A stretch of 64,000 nucleotides of DNA from Methanobrevibacter millerae (GTDB lineage: Archaea; Methanobacteriota; Methanobacteria; Methanobacteriales; Methanobacteriaceae). Under the pieces are notes generated by a model. It was not told the DNA's origin, did no database searches, and was given only the letters and a program-made list of their open reading frames with translations. This document shows positions 62,764 to 64,000 of the stretch, piece after piece. The stretch spans positions 545,001 to 609,000 of the forward strand of contig NZ_CP011266.1 in assembly GCF_001477655.1 (NCBI RefSeq). Reading direction: 5' to 3'. Numbering within the stretch: position 1 is the stretch's first letter; each line of letters starts with the position of its first letter. A program made the translations under genes and the position numbers.

Positions 62764-64000
62764 ATGAAAAAGTTTTTGAATGTTGCATTAAAATCCCAAT
62801 GGAAAACAATATTATTTATTGCAGTGTTATCAATTATTCAAACAATATTTCAAGTGGAAATAATTGATCTGTTCAGCCATGCTTTGACTGGAGTTAAAAA
62901 TCAGAATAGTGATTTGCTTTTCAAATCAGGATTATATATGATAATATTCACAGTCCTTTCAATGATTTCTATGTATGCAGTTTATAGTCTCTCGGTAAGG
63001 GTATCTTCAAATGCAACATTTAATATCCGTGAAAAAATCTTTCATATTTTAATGAACTTGCCTGATGAAGAACTTGGCAAATTTAAAAATACATCGCTAA
63101 TTACCTGGTCAACAAGATCGATGTACATAGAACAGGGATTTATAGTGATGATACTCGAACAGTTAATGCTGATTCCATTTACTTTCATAGCAATTCTATA
63201 TGAAATAGCATTGATTGATGGTACTTTTGCACTTTTCTTCTTAGCATTTCTTAGCATTCTTACCGGAATCGTATTTTGGAAAATGAAACAACTTGTAGAA
63301 ATATTCTTTAAAATTAAAAAGACATATGGAAAACTAAACCTATTATTCCTATCCAAAATAACTAATATAGCCAACAATATTCCATTTAAAAAACAGAAGG
63401 CGGAAGCCGAATTTGAAAAGGCATGTGAGAATTCCTACGATATAAGCATCAAGTATATCTTAAGTCAGTATTACATCGGACCACTGTTATTATGGGGTTT
63501 ATATATTCTTGTTTTGATTACATTGGCACTGGTTAATTCCGGATATTCCATTGGCTTTGAAACTGACCGTATAATTGATTCATTGATAATTCTGATTTAT
63601 GTTGCATACTTCATTTCTACCCTGACGGTTATTCCGGCATTGATTGGTATATGGCCAAGTGCATATTCCAATTCAGTGATTTTAGAGGACATCTTTGATC
63701 TTGAAGATAAAATCATAAAATCTAAAAACACAAATGATAATCTGAAAAGAATAGAAATTGTTGAGGAAGACATTGTCCAAGAGGATAAAGACATATGGGT
63801 GGAAAGAAAAAACATCTTCCATAAATTCACTAGAATATTAAAAGAGGATAAAACCAAAGTAATAATATCAATGGTATTACTTATGGCATCTACATTGTGC
63901 ATGGTTTATGCTCCTAAAGTTGCAGGAAAGACGGTTGATTTATTGATTTCTAATTCGAATGCATCCAACGATATTGCAATCTACACTAATATTGCCTTGC
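62764..64000 (+). CDS. ABC exporter with extra N-terminal membrane domain (partial)
   Basis: The gene runs off the right edge; 412 codons are present. Residues 1-325 are a first membrane region of about six helices (FIAVLSIIQTIFQVEIIDLF, YMIIFTVLSMISMYAVYSL, VMILEQLMLIPFTFIAILYE) with no ATPase domain. After a charged linker (about 325-355), the text IFHKFTRILKEDKTKVIISM and YAPKVAGKTVDLLI reads as the start of a standard ABC exporter membrane domain. The ATPase domain presumably lies beyond the window. The duplicated membrane region is unusual. Confidence 0.75.
   Translation, partial: MKKFLNVALKSQWKTILFIAVLSIIQTIFQVEIIDLFSHALTGVKNQNSDLLFKSGLYMIIFTVLSMISMYAVYSLSVRVSSNATFNIREKIFHILMNLPDEELGKFKNTSLITWSTRSMYIEQGFIVMILEQLMLIPFTFIAILYEIALIDGTFALFFLAFLSILTGIVFWKMKQLVEIFFKIKKTYGKLNLLFLSKITNIANNIPFKKQKAEAEFEKACENSYDISIKYILSQYYIGPLLLWGLYILVLITLALVNSGYSIGFETDRIIDSLIILIYVAYFISTLTVIPALIGIWPSAYSNSVILEDIFDLEDKIIKSKNTNDNLKRIEIVEEDIVQEDKDIWVERKNIFHKFTRILKEDKTKVIISMVLLMASTLCMVYAPKVAGKTVDLLISNSNASNDIAIYTNIAL

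Overview
The window looks like chromosome of a Methanobrevibacter-type methanogenic archaeon carrying a prophage and a dense accessory region. The sequence is very AT-rich, the phage encodes an archaeal-type MCM helicase and a protease with the Cys-His-Asp signature of pseudomurein endoisopeptidases (only Methanobacteriales and Methanopyrus have pseudomurein walls), and the right flank carries methanogen-type membrane and surface genes. The species cannot be named from this sequence alone.

Layout. 1-2168: part of a group II intron with its reverse transcriptase, cut by the window edge. 2.2-8.6 kb: prophage early region, with a tyrosine integrase, a 19-bp tandem repeat, small genes preceded by a repeated start-site box, two possible DNA-metabolism proteins, an MCM helicase, iteron-like repeats and a ribbon-helix-helix regulator. 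8.6-10.6 kb (minus strand): a putative nuclease and a PIN/AbrB toxin-antitoxin pair. 10.9-13.2 kb: portal and prohead protease/scaffold. 13.25-13.86 kb: a non-coding stretch packed with perfect hairpins, my best candidate for an undescribed large structured RNA. 13.9-15.3 kb: a zinc-ribbon/HEPN-like protein. 15.5-23.5 kb: virion surface module with capsid-decoration homologues, three to four collagen-like fibre proteins, small membrane proteins, a glycosyltransferase and a winged-helix protein. 23.6-34.5 kb: defence island with a two-gene PLD-like system, an AbrB/zinc-ribbon membrane pair, a C5 methyltransferase with two tandem Eco47II-like endonucleases, a three-gene operon ending in a tRNA-guanine-transglycosylase/DpdA-like protein, and a DUF2971-like gene. 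35.1-37.5 kb: decoration protein and two tandem major capsid proteins. 37.7-45.3 kb: small phage genes, the endoisopeptidase and small and large terminase. 45.3-47.4 kb: an HNH nuclease gene followed by a broken second copy of the terminase 3' end, probably near the prophage's right edge.

47.5-64 kb is probably host accessory chromosome: transglutaminase-like protein, MNT/HEPN toxin-antitoxin pair, SAP-domain protein, AAA+ ATPase, a secreted and anchored Ppx/GppA-like protein, hydrolase, acyltransferase, metallophosphoesterase, RhuM with an in-frame stop, and an ABC exporter cut by the right edge. Decayed genes lie between them (IS1182-type transposase, zeta-toxin-like kinase, CstA). A dispersed repeat with core TTTTGTATAGTATACGGGC occurs seven times here, always in the same orientation.

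How the genes fit together. The morphogenesis genes (portal, protease, decoration, capsid, terminase) are in an unusual order and are separated by defence cassettes, many of them on the opposite strand. Many virion genes share an upstream A/T-only TATA-like element, which could keep the scattered late genes under one control. I found no tape-measure or tail-tube gene, so the virion is either short-tailed with unrecognised tail proteins or the prophage is incomplete.
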